In this document: positions 56,195 through 64,000 of the stretch, piece after piece
How positions within the stretch are numbered: position 1 is the first letter of the stretch
How the letters are laid out: each line of letters begins with the position of its first letter
Source of the DNA: Actinomycetospora lemnae
GTDB taxonomy: Bacteria; Actinomycetota; Actinomycetes; Mycobacteriales; Pseudonocardiaceae
NCBI RefSeq assembly: GCF_028737315.1
Contig: NZ_JAQZAO010000002.1
Coordinates: forward strand, 62,001 to 126,000
Direction of reading: 5' to 3'
Length of the DNA: 64,000 bases
The notes under the pieces: model-generated
Seen by the model: the letters and a program-made list of their open reading frames with translations, nothing else
What the model was told of the DNA's origin: nothing
Databases searched by the model: none
Translations under genes and position numbers: made by a program

Positions 56195-58000
56195 TCAGAG
56201 GTACTGGCCCGTGTTCGACGCCGTGTCGATCTCCTTGCCCTGCGTCGCACCCTTGCCGGTGACCAGCGTGCGGATGTAGACGATCCGCTCGCCCTTCTTG
56301 CCCGAGATGCGGGCCCAGTCGTCCGGGTTGGTGGTGTTCGGCAGGTCCTCGGACTCGGCGAACTCGTCGACGACGGCGTCCAGCAGGTGCTGCACGCGCA
56401 GGCCCGGCTGCGAGCTCTCCAGCTCGGACTTGATCGCCGACTTCTTCGCCCGCCCGACGATGTTCTCGATGACCGCGCCGGAGTTGAAGTCCTTGAAGTA
56501 CAGGACCTCCTTGTCCCCGTTGGCGTAGGTGACCTCGAGGAACCGGTTGTCGTCGGTCTCGGCGTACATCCGCTCGACGACCCGCTCGATCATGCCCTCG
56601 AGGCACGCCGCCCGGTTGCCGCCGAACTCGTCGACGTCGTCCTCGTGCAGCGGCAGCCCGTCGATCAGGTACTTCGAGAAGATGTCCTGCGCCGCCTCGG
56701 CGTCGGGACGCTCGATCTTGATCTTCACGTCGAGCCGCCCCGGACGCAGGATCGCGGGGTCGATCATGTCCTCACGGTTCGAGGCGCCGATGACGATGAC
56801 GTTCTCGAGCCCCTCGACACCGTCGATCTCGCTGAGGAGCTGCGGGACGATCGTCGTCTCGACGTCGCTCGAGACACCCGAGCCACGCGTCCGGAAGATC
56901 GAGTCCATCTCGTCGAAGAACACGATCACCGGCGTGCCCTCGGACGCCTTCTCGCGGGCCCGCTGGAAGATCATCCGGATGTGCCGCTCGGTCTCGCCGA
57001 CGAACTTGTTGAGCAGCTCCGGGCCCTTGATGTTGAGGAAGTGCGCCTTGACGTCGCGGCTGTCCTCGCCGCGCGTCTCGGCGACCTTCTTCGCCAGGGA
57101 GTTCGCCACCGCCTTGGCGATGAGCGTCTTGCCGCAGCCGGGCGGGCCGTAGAGCAGCACGCCCTTCGGCGGGCGCAGCTGGTAGGTCCGGAAGAGGTCC
57201 GCGTGCAGGAACGGCAGCTCCACCGCGTCGCGGATGGAGTCGATCTGCCGCGAGAGCCCGCCGATGTCGGTGTAGGCGACGTCGGGGACCTCCTCGAGGA
57301 CGAGCTCCTCGACCTCGGCCTTGGGGACCTTCTCGTACGCGTAGCCGACGCGGGTGTCGACCATCAGCGAGTCGCCGGCCTTGAGCTCCGGCGCGCCGTC
57401 GGCGAGCAGCGAGTCGGCCAGGTGGACGATCCGCTCCTCGTCCGCGTTCCCGATGATCAGGGCGCGGTTGCGCGTGCCGTCCTCCTCGGTGAGGACCTCG
57501 CGCAGCGCGACCACCTCGCCGATGCGCTCGTACGTGCCGGCCTCGACGACGGTGAGCGCCTCGTTGAGCCGCAGGGACTGCCCGCGGGTCAGGTCGGCGA
57601 TCTCCACCGCGGGCGACACCGCGACGCGCATGCGGCGTCCGGAGGTGAACACGTCGACCGTGGAGTCGTCGTGCGCCTCGAGGAACGTGCCGTAGCTCGA
57701 CGGCGGCTGCGCGAGCCGGTCGACCTCCTCGCGGAGGGCCACGAGCTGGGCGCGGGCCTCCTTGAGGGTCTCCGTGAGCTTGTCGTTCCGCTCCGTCAGC
57801 TGCGCGACGCGCTGCTGCGCCTCGCCCAGCCGCTGCTCCAGGATGCGCGCGTGCCGCGGGGATTCGGTCAGCTTGCGACGCAACAGCGCGACCTCGTCCT
57901 CGAGGAAGCGCACCTGTGCTGCCATGTCCGCCGAGCCACGGTCGTGTTCGCGGTCCCGGCCGTGGTCGGATCGGCCCCTGGGGTCGTCGTCAGTCGTCAC
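56195..58000 (-). CDS. mpa: Proteasomal AAA+ ATPase Mpa/ARC
   Basis: A 601-residue AAA+ unfoldase that binds Pup and threads substrates into the 20S core. An N-terminal coiled coil (about residues 15-75, [18 protein letters not shown]) captures Pup, two OB folds follow, then the ATPase with Walker [12 protein letters not shown], Walker [12 protein letters not shown] and the SRH around [17 protein letters not shown]. The C-terminal GQYL is the proteasome-docking tail. The start GTG at 58000 follows GAGGAGG; longer (58030) and shorter starts exist, but this has the best ribosome site. Confidence 0.97.
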   Translation of the reverse strand: MTTDDDPRGRSDHGRDREHDRGSADMAAQVRFLEDEVALLRRKLTESPRHARILEQRLGEAQQRVAQLTERNDKLTETLKEARAQLVALREEVDRLAQPPSSYGTFLEAHDDSTVDVFTSGRRMRVAVSPAVEIADLTRGQSLRLNEALTVVEAGTYERIGEVVALREVLTEEDGTRNRALIIGNADEERIVHLADSLLADGAPELKAGDSLMVDTRVGYAYEKVPKAEVEELVLEEVPDVAYTDIGGLSRQIDSIRDAVELPFLHADLFRTYQLRPPKGVLLYGPPGCGKTLIAKAVANSLAKKVAETRGEDSRDVKAHFLNIKGPELLNKFVGETERHIRMIFQRAREKASEGTPVIVFFDEMDSIFRTRGSGVSSDVETTIVPQLLSEIDGVEGLENVIVIGASNREDMIDPAILRPGRLDVKIKIERPDAEAAQDIFSKYLIDGLPLHEDDVDEFGGNRAACLEGMIERVVERMYAETDDNRFLEVTYANGDKEVLYFKDFNSGAVIENIVGRAKKSAIKSELESSQPGLRVQHLLDAVVDEFAESEDLPNTTNPDDWARISGKKGERIVYIRTLVTGKGATQGKEIDTASNTGQYL

Positions 58001-58156
58001 GGCGCCCTCCTCCGCTACTCCGTGGCGCAACCGTACCCGCGAATCGAGGTGTCCGTGGAGTAGCGTCCCGGTGACGGAGTTCTCACGCGCCCCCCTTGCG
58101 CCACGTCACCCAGGGTGATTCCTCCAGCACCTCGGGGCCCTGTTGTTCACGCAGGG

Positions 58157-59212
<1,056 letters not shown>

Positions 59213-59308
59213 TCATGCGCGACGCGCCACTCGGGACCGGCGCGCGCCTGCGCACCCCCACGGGCGAAGCCGGCGGGGATGTCGGTGGCGTGATCTAGCC
59301 TCACGATC

Positions 59309-60235
59309 GTGGGCACGGAGACGGTGGCGGAGTACGGGGCGGAGGTCGAGGCCCCGCCCCGTCCGCCCGCGCTCTCGCCCTCCCGGGCCGCCGACTTCCG
59401 GCGCTGCGCCCTGCTCTACCGCTTCCGCGCGGTCGACCGGCTGCCCGAGACGCCCTCGCCCGGCGCGCTGCGGGGCACCGTGGTGCACGCGGTGCTCGAG
59501 CGCCTCCACGCCCTCGAGCCCGCCGCGCGCGAGCCCGGTGCCGCGCGGGCGCTCGCCGGCGAGGTGCTCGACGCCCTCGACCCCGGCGAGCGCGCGCTCC
59601 TCGGCGAGGACCCGGGCGTCGACGGGCTGCTCGCCCGCTACTTCGCCCTCGAGGACCCGCGCACCGTCACCTCCGAGGCCCGCGAGCTGCGCGTCGAGGC
59701 GGAGCTCGCCGACGGCTCCCCGCTGCGCGGCTACCTCGACCGCCTCGACACCGGGCCGGGCGGGCTCACCGTCGTCGACTACAAGTCCGGGCCCGCGCCG
59801 TCGGTCCACGCCGAGGGACGGACGCTGTTCGGCGTGCGCTTCTACGCGCTGCTGCTCGCGCGGACGCGGGGCGTGGTGCCGAGGCTGCGGCTGCTCCACC
59901 TCGCCGACACCACCTCGCTGACCCTGCGGCCCACCGCCGACGAGCTCGACCGCTTCGCCCGCGTGCTCGCCGCGGTGTGGGCCGCGATCACCCGGGCCGC
60001 GCCCACCGGCGACTTCCGCCCGAACCCCGGCCCCGGCTGCACGTGGTGCCCCTTCCGCGACCGCTGCCCCGCGCACGGCGGCACGCCGCCGCCCTATCCG
60101 GGATGGCCCGGGGACACGCCCGCCACGTCAGCCACGCCCGCCACGCCCGCCACGCCCGGCACGCCCGCTCCCCTGCCCGTGCCCCGCCCCCGCTCCGCAG
60201 AGCCTTCCGGACAGACCGTGGGAGACGCCCCGTGA
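59309..60235 (+). CDS. RecB-family PD-(D/E)XK nuclease with iron-sulfur cluster
   Basis: A 308-residue nuclease equivalent in position to Rv2119. It begins with LSPSRAADFRRCALLYRFR, where Cys is the first cluster ligand; the nuclease core is LDTGPGGLTVVDYKSG (Asp, then D-x-K), and the remaining three Cys lie in CTWCPFRDRC. This Cas4/AddB-like arrangement suggests a DNA end-processing enzyme. The C-terminal about 45 residues are Pro/Ala/Thr repeats (ATPATPATPGTP). It starts with GTG at 59309. The stop overlaps the thioesterase gene by 4 bases. Confidence 0.9.
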   Translation: MGTETVAEYGAEVEAPPRPPALSPSRAADFRRCALLYRFRAVDRLPETPSPGALRGTVVHAVLERLHALEPAAREPGAARALAGEVLDALDPGERALLGEDPGVDGLLARYFALEDPRTVTSEARELRVEAELADGSPLRGYLDRLDTGPGGLTVVDYKSGPAPSVHAEGRTLFGVRFYALLLARTRGVVPRLRLLHLADTTSLTLRPTADELDRFARVLAAVWAAITRAAPTGDFRPNPGPGCTWCPFRDRCPAHGGTPPPYPGWPGDTPATSATPATPATPGTPAPLPVPRPRSAEPSGQTVGDAP

Positions 60236-61044
60236 CCGCGCTCGTGACCGAGCCCTTCTTCCGCCTGCTGCCGCCCGGGGCGGACGACCCGCCCGGCGTG
60301 CAGCGGGTGCTCGCCACCGGGTCCACCGCAGGTCCCTGGTTCCCCGACGGCCAGCACATGGGCCCGCCCAGCGCGCTGCTGGTCCGCGCGCTGGAGCAGT
60401 GCGCGCCGCGCGAGGAGATGCTGCTCTCCCGCCTGACCGTCGAGGTCCTCGGCCGGGTGCCGATGGGCGAGCTCACCGTGTCCGCCCGGGTCGAGCGCGC
60501 CGGGCGCACCATCGAGCTCGTCGTCGCCGAGCTCGCCGCCGCCGGCCGGGCGGTCGCGCGGGCCGCGGGCTGGCGCCTCGCCGTCACCGACACCGCGGGC
60601 GCGGCCACCGCGCCCGGCCCGTCGATGCCCGGCCCCGAGGCGGGCCGGGCGATCCCGAGCCCGGCGGGCTGGCTGCCCGGCTACCTCGACGCCATCGACT
60701 GGCGCTGGCTCACGGGCCACCTCGGCGAATCGGGGCCGGGACAGGCGTGGGGGCGGCTCCGGGTCCCGGTCGTGGAGGGCGAGGAGCCGACGCCGTGGCA
60801 GCGGCTCGCCTCGATCGCCGACTCCACCAACGGCGCCGCCGCGCGCCTCGACCTCAACGACTGGCTGTTCGTCAACACCGACCTGACCCTGCACGTCCAC
60901 CGCGCCCCGCGGGGCGAGTGGATCGGGCTCGACGCCGACAGCGTCATCGGCCCCGAGGGGCTCGGGACGGCGTTCTCGGTGCTGCACGACGAGCACGGCC
61001 CGGTCGGCCGCGCCGCGCAGGCGCTGACGGTCCGGCCCCGCTGA
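60232..61044 (+). CDS. Acyl-CoA thioesterase-family (hotdog fold) protein
   Basis: A 270-residue double-hotdog protein of the TesB-like (4HBT_3) type. Features: GPPSALLVRALEQCAP after the N-terminal FRLL strand, LTVEVLGRVPMGELTVSARV, and in the second half SIADSTNGAAARLDLNDWLF, VNTDLTLHVHRAPRGEWIGL. It would hydrolyse acyl-CoA esters. The GTG at 60232 overlaps the nuclease stop, so the two are co-translated although functionally unrelated. It converges with hisG. Confidence 0.88.
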   Translation: MTALVTEPFFRLLPPGADDPPGVQRVLATGSTAGPWFPDGQHMGPPSALLVRALEQCAPREEMLLSRLTVEVLGRVPMGELTVSARVERAGRTIELVVAELAAAGRAVARAAGWRLAVTDTAGAATAPGPSMPGPEAGRAIPSPAGWLPGYLDAIDWRWLTGHLGESGPGQAWGRLRVPVVEGEEPTPWQRLASIADSTNGAAARLDLNDWLFVNTDLTLHVHRAPRGEWIGLDADSVIGPEGLGTAFSVLHDEHGPVGRAAQALTVRPR

Positions 61045-61068
61045 GGGGCCGGACCGTCGGACAGGACG

Positions 61069-61965
61069 TCAGCGCTGCCCGTTGCCCGCGCCGATGGCGC
61101 GGCACGACTGCAGCGACGAGGTGACGATGCCCGTGCAGCCCAGGTCGGCGAGCTCGTCCATGATGTCGTTGACCCGCTTGCGCTCGACCATGGAGCGGAC
61201 CGCGACGAACTTCTCGTTCGACAGCGGCGCGACGGTCGGCGACTCGATGCCCGGCGTCAGCTCCACCGCGCGGTCCTGCAGGTCGCGCGGGCAGTCGTAG
61301 TCGAGCATGACGTAGCGCCGGGCGTAGACGACGCCGCGCAGGCGCTCGACGAACCGCGACTTCGACCGCTCGGTCTCCGCCGAGTCGGGCACCTGGTCGA
61401 ACTTGGCGTTGCGGTCGATGATCACGGCCTGCGACTCGGTGATCGGGTCCCCGATGGTCACCAGGCCGTGCTGGGCGAGCGTGCGCCCGGAGCTGACGAC
61501 GTCGGCGATGGCGTCGGCGACCTGCAGCTCGATCGAGATCTCGACCGCCCCGTCGAGGCGGATGACGTCCTTCGCGGCGATGCGCTGCTGGGCCAGGTTC
61601 GCCCGCACGAGGCGCGGGTACGACGTCGCGATCCGCTTGCCGGCGAGGTCCTGGATCGTCCACTCGTTGCGGGCGGGCGCGGCGTAGCGGAACTTCGAGT
61701 GCCCGAACCCGAGCTGGAGCAGCTGTTTGACCGAGGCGCTGGACTCCTCGGTCAGGTCGTGCCCGGTGATGCCCAGGTGCAGCTGGCCCTCGGAGACGTA
61801 GGTCGCGATGTCCTTCGGCCGCAGGTAGAAGAACGTGACCCCGTTGGCCTCGTCGTGCAGGCTCAGGTCGCGGCTGTCCGTCCGTTGCCGGTAACCGGCG
61901 TCGCGCAGCATCGTCGACGCCTCCTCCGACAGGGATCCCTTGTTGGGAACGGCGACGCGGAGCAT
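61069..61965 (-). CDS. hisG: ATP phosphoribosyltransferase HisG
   Basis: A 298-residue long-form HisG, which joins ATP and PRPP in the first step of histidine synthesis and carries a C-terminal ACT-like domain for histidine feedback (about residues 215-290). N-terminal MLRVAVPNKGSLSEEAS, the PRPP-binding region IADVVSSGRTLAQHGL and the C-terminal KFVAVRSMVERKRVNDIM are typical. The start ATG at 61965 follows GGAGGAGAAGG. It lies 36 bases after hisE, as in mycobacteria (hisE-hisG). Confidence 0.97.
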   Translation of the reverse strand: MLRVAVPNKGSLSEEASTMLRDAGYRQRTDSRDLSLHDEANGVTFFYLRPKDIATYVSEGQLHLGITGHDLTEESSASVKQLLQLGFGHSKFRYAAPARNEWTIQDLAGKRIATSYPRLVRANLAQQRIAAKDVIRLDGAVEISIELQVADAIADVVSSGRTLAQHGLVTIGDPITESQAVIIDRNAKFDQVPDSAETERSKSRFVERLRGVVYARRYVMLDYDCPRDLQDRAVELTPGIESPTVAPLSNEKFVAVRSMVERKRVNDIMDELADLGCTGIVTSSLQSCRAIGAGNGQR

Positions 61966-62001
61966 GGGTCCTTCTCCTCCCGACACCCCCGTGGGTGTCG
62001 A

Positions 62002-62283
62002 CTACAGGTGCTTGTAGACCTCGGCGAGCGAGAGCCCGCGGCCGAGCATGATGACCTGGACGCGGTAGAGCAGCTGGGAGATCTCCTCGGCCAGCTTGTC
62101 GTCGGTCTCGTACTCGGCCGCGATCCACACCTCGCCGGCCTCCTCGAGCACCTTCTTGCCCTGGGCGTGCACCCCGGCATCCAGAGCGGCCACGGTCCCG
62201 GATCCGGCCGGTCGGTCCCGCGCCTTGCCCTCGAGCTCGTCGAAGAGCTCCTCGAACGTCTTCACGTCGAGGCATCGTCGCAC
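62002..62283 (-). CDS. hisE: Phosphoribosyl-ATP pyrophosphatase HisE
   Basis: A 93-residue MazG-fold enzyme removing pyrophosphate from phosphoribosyl-ATP in the second histidine step. Metal-binding acidic residues are in [18 protein letters not shown] and [16 protein letters not shown]; the C-terminus [10 protein letters not shown] is typical. The GTG at 62283 gives the same length as the M. tuberculosis protein, whose N-terminus has the same -VKTFE(E/D)LF register. The GTG at 62265 (87 residues) is an alternative. hisG follows directly. Confidence 0.95.
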   Translation of the reverse strand: MRRCLDVKTFEELFDELEGKARDRPAGSGTVAALDAGVHAQGKKVLEEAGEVWIAAEYETDDKLAEEISQLLYRVQVIMLGRGLSLAEVYKHL

Positions 62284-62346
62284 GGGTGTGGAACCGGTCG
62301 CACACTGCCGGCCCCATCGGGGGTGCGCCGAACGGTCACCGAGCGC

Positions 62347-63048
62347 TCACCGTGCGCCGGCTCGCGACCGGTGGTCGTCCCTGCTCGTCCACAACGCCGC
62401 GCGCAGCTCGTCGACGGACAGCCCGACGAGGCTCTCGCGCAGCACCCGGCGCTCCCCCGGCGGTACGGACACCTCCGAAGGGACCACGACGACGGTCGCG
62501 CCCGCGGCCACCGCTGAGCGCGTACCGGTGGGCGAGTCCTCCACCGCGACGCACGCGCCGGGCACGACGCCGAGCAGCTCCGCGGCCCGCAGGTACGGCG
62601 CGGGGTCCGGCTTGGTCGCCGACACCTCGTCGCCGCACACGGTGATGTCGAAGAACTCCCGCCCGATGGTGTCGAGCGCGACGTCGGTCAGCTCGCGGTA
62701 GGTGCTGGTGACGAGGGCGGTCGGCAGCCCCGCCTCCCGCACCGCGGCGAGGGCCTCCCGCGCGCCGGGGCGCCAGGGGAGGTCCTCGGCGAAGAGCAGC
62801 TTGGTGCGCTCGAGCAGCCACCGGCCGTCGGCGGCGACGCCGTCCTCGTGACCCGGGTCGAGCCCCGCCGCGGCGCGCACGGCCGACACCGAGCGCGGCA
62901 GCGACGACCCGACGAGGTCCTCGCGCAGCTCGGCCGAGAGCTCGCCGCCGAGGTGGGCGGCGAGGTCGGCCAGGGACACGTCCCAGAGCCGCTCGGAGTC
63001 GACCAGCGTGCCGTCCATGTCCCAGAGGACCGCCTGCAGGTCGGTCAT
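62347..63048 (-). CDS. HAD-family hydrolase (beta-phosphoglucomutase/GS1-like phosphatase)
   Basis: A 233-residue HAD superfamily IA protein. Motif I is WDMDGTLVDSERLW, motif II VTSTYREL, motif III Lys in SATKPDPAPYL and motif IV VAVEDSPTGTRSA. A helical cap lies between motifs I and II. It probably dephosphorylates a sugar phosphate; such a gene often lies beside metH in actinobacteria. The ATG at 63048 overlaps the metH stop (ATGA), suggesting co-translation. Confidence 0.92.
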   Translation of the reverse strand: MTDLQAVLWDMDGTLVDSERLWDVSLADLAAHLGGELSAELREDLVGSSLPRSVSAVRAAAGLDPGHEDGVAADGRWLLERTKLLFAEDLPWRPGAREALAAVREAGLPTALVTSTYRELTDVALDTIGREFFDITVCGDEVSATKPDPAPYLRAAELLGVVPGACVAVEDSPTGTRSAVAAGATVVVVPSEVSVPPGERRVLRESLVGLSVDELRAALWTSRDDHRSRAGAR

Positions 63049-64000
63049 GCGTTGAAGTACTTCGCCTCCGGGTGGTGCACCACGAACGCGTCGGTCGACT
63101 GCTCGGGGTGCAGCTGGTCCTCGTCGGAGAGCTCGACGCCGATCCGCCCGGGCTGCAGCAGGTCGACGATCTTCGCCCGGTCCTCGACGTTCGGGCAGGC
63201 GCCGTAGCCCAGCGAGAAGCGGGCGCCGCGGTAGCCGAGCTTGAAGTACTCGTTGACGTCGGCCGGGTCCTGGTCGGCCATCGTCGAGCCGTCGGCGAAG
63301 GTCAGCTCCTCGCGCACGCGGCGGTGCCAGAACTCCGCCAGCGCCTCGGTGAGCTGCACGCCCAGGCCGTGCACCTCGAGGTAGTCGCGGTAGGAGTTGT
63401 CGGCGAACAGCGTGTTCGCGAAGTCCGCGATCGGCTGGCCCATCGTCACGAGGTTCATCGGCATGACGTCCACGCCGCCGAGCTCGCGGGCCTCGTCGCG
63501 GGTGCGGAAGAAGTCGGCGAGGCACAGGCGCCGGTCGCGCTTCTGGCGCGGGAACGCGAAGCGGTGCAGCTCGCCGGCGTCGGGCTTGGCCTCGTCGAGC
63601 ACGACGACCTCCTGGCCCTCGGAGATCACCGGGAAGTAGCCGGTGACCAGCGCGGCGTGGCTCGTGATGCCCTCGGCCTGGAGCCGGTCGAGCCAGTAGC
63701 GCAGGCGCGGGCGGCCCTCGGTCTCGACGAGCTCCTCGTACGACGGGCCCTCGTCGCCCTTCTGGCCGCGCAGGCCCCACTGCCCGAAGAAGGTGGCGCG
63801 CTCGTCGAGCATCGCCGCGAAGTCCGCCAGGCGCAGGCCGCGCACGACCCGCGTGCCCCAGAACGGCGGCGTCGGGACCTCGATGCGCCGCGCGACGTCG
63901 GAGATCGCGTCGGGGTCGAACGCGGGGTTCTCCTCGCCGGCCTCGGCCTCGCGCTTGGCCTTGATGCGCTCGGAGCGCTCGCGGCGCTCCTTGCGCTCGG
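63045..64000 (-). CDS. metH: Cobalamin-dependent methionine synthase MetH, C-terminal part (cut by window edge)
   Basis: The last about 318 codons of metH; the gene runs past position 64000. What is seen is the activation domain that binds AdoMet for reductive reactivation of cob(II)alamin, with RLCLADFFRTRDE, VDVMPMNLVTMG, and the signature RFSLGYGACPNVEDRAKI. A highly charged linker (ERKERRERSERIKAKREAEA) precedes it and joins to the cobalamin-binding part, which lies outside. The stop overlaps the HAD gene start. No B12 riboswitch can be assessed because the 5' end is missing. Confidence 0.95.
   Translation of the reverse strand, partial: ERKERRERSERIKAKREAEAGEENPAFDPDAISDVARRIEVPTPPFWGTRVVRGLRLADFAAMLDERATFFGQWGLRGQKGDEGPSYEELVETEGRPRLRYWLDRLQAEGITSHAALVTGYFPVISEGQEVVVLDEAKPDAGELHRFAFPRQKRDRRLCLADFFRTRDEARELGGVDVMPMNLVTMGQPIADFANTLFADNSYRDYLEVHGLGVQLTEALAEFWHRRVREELTFADGSTMADQDPADVNEYFKLGYRGARFSLGYGACPNVEDRAKIVDLLQPGRIGVELSDEDQLHPEQSTDAFVVHHPEAKYFNA

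Overview
This is a high-GC (about 75%) chromosomal segment from an actinobacterium. The Pup-proteasome genes (pup, dop, prcB, prcA, pafA, mpa), the PafB/PafC pair, RbpA, an HelY helicase and a ppm1/lnt pair all point to Actinomycetes. Gene style and the accessory content suggest Pseudonocardiales (Pseudonocardia/Actinomycetospora-like), but that genus-level guess is an inference. Coding density is very high, GTG starts are frequent, and many gene pairs overlap by 4 bases (ATGA/GTGA). No rRNA, tRNA, CRISPR array, transposase or replication origin was seen.

The backbone follows the order recalled for Mycobacterium tuberculosis Rv2050 to Rv2124c: rbpA, ppm1/lnt, a PepE-like M24 peptidase, a 5'-3' exonuclease, a DUF4333 membrane protein, helY, tatC, tatA, pafC, pafB, pafA, then prcA, prcB, pup, dop, mpa, trmI, a RecB-like nuclease, hisG, hisE and metH. 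Accessory blocks are set into this backbone: an HNH/LysR/hydrolase/MFS block (26-31.4 kb) between tatA and pafC, a Ser/Thr kinase between pafA and pafB, and a 13-kb block (37-49.8 kb) between pafA and prcA.

Region by region. 0-4 kb: the end of a 10-methyl fatty acid (tuberculostearate-type) pair, then a UGSC-family selenoprotein whose reading frame is interrupted by an in-frame UGA inside a U-G-S-C motif, followed 11 nt later by a perfect hairpin of SECIS type. It overlaps a thioredoxin-domain partner gene. 4-9 kb: a ribbon-helix-helix regulator with a nearby palindrome, a PHB-depolymerase-type esterase, a LigD-like PE-Pol protein without a ligase domain, and a glycerophosphodiesterase. 9-26 kb: rbpA with a SigR-type promoter, a cupin/MarR pair, ppm/lnt, peptidase, DUF2339 protein, FAD enzyme, exonuclease, a Tat-exported SDR, DUF4333, helY and tatCA. 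26-31.4 kb: a DUF222-HNH protein with a perfect LexA box over its start, and a LysR/MBL/MHS-transporter module whose transporter carries a frameshift. 31.4-36.8 kb: pafC, pafB, kinase, pafA. 37-40.1 kb: two tandem PAP2-diacylglycerol-kinase fusions. 40.1-49.8 kb: a ten-gene catabolic operon (LysR, FAD oxidoreductase, aconitase X large and small subunits, Rieske protein, two ACMSD-like amidohydrolases, SsuABC-like transporter) of unknown substrate. 49.9-58 kb: proteasome core, Pup, Dop, an MFS exporter, a lipase and Mpa. 58-64 kb: trmI, RecB-like nuclease, thioesterase, hisG, hisE, a HAD phosphatase and the 3' end of metH.

The strongest candidates for less-described biology are the selenoprotein with its thioredoxin-like partner, and the aconitase X catabolic operon.
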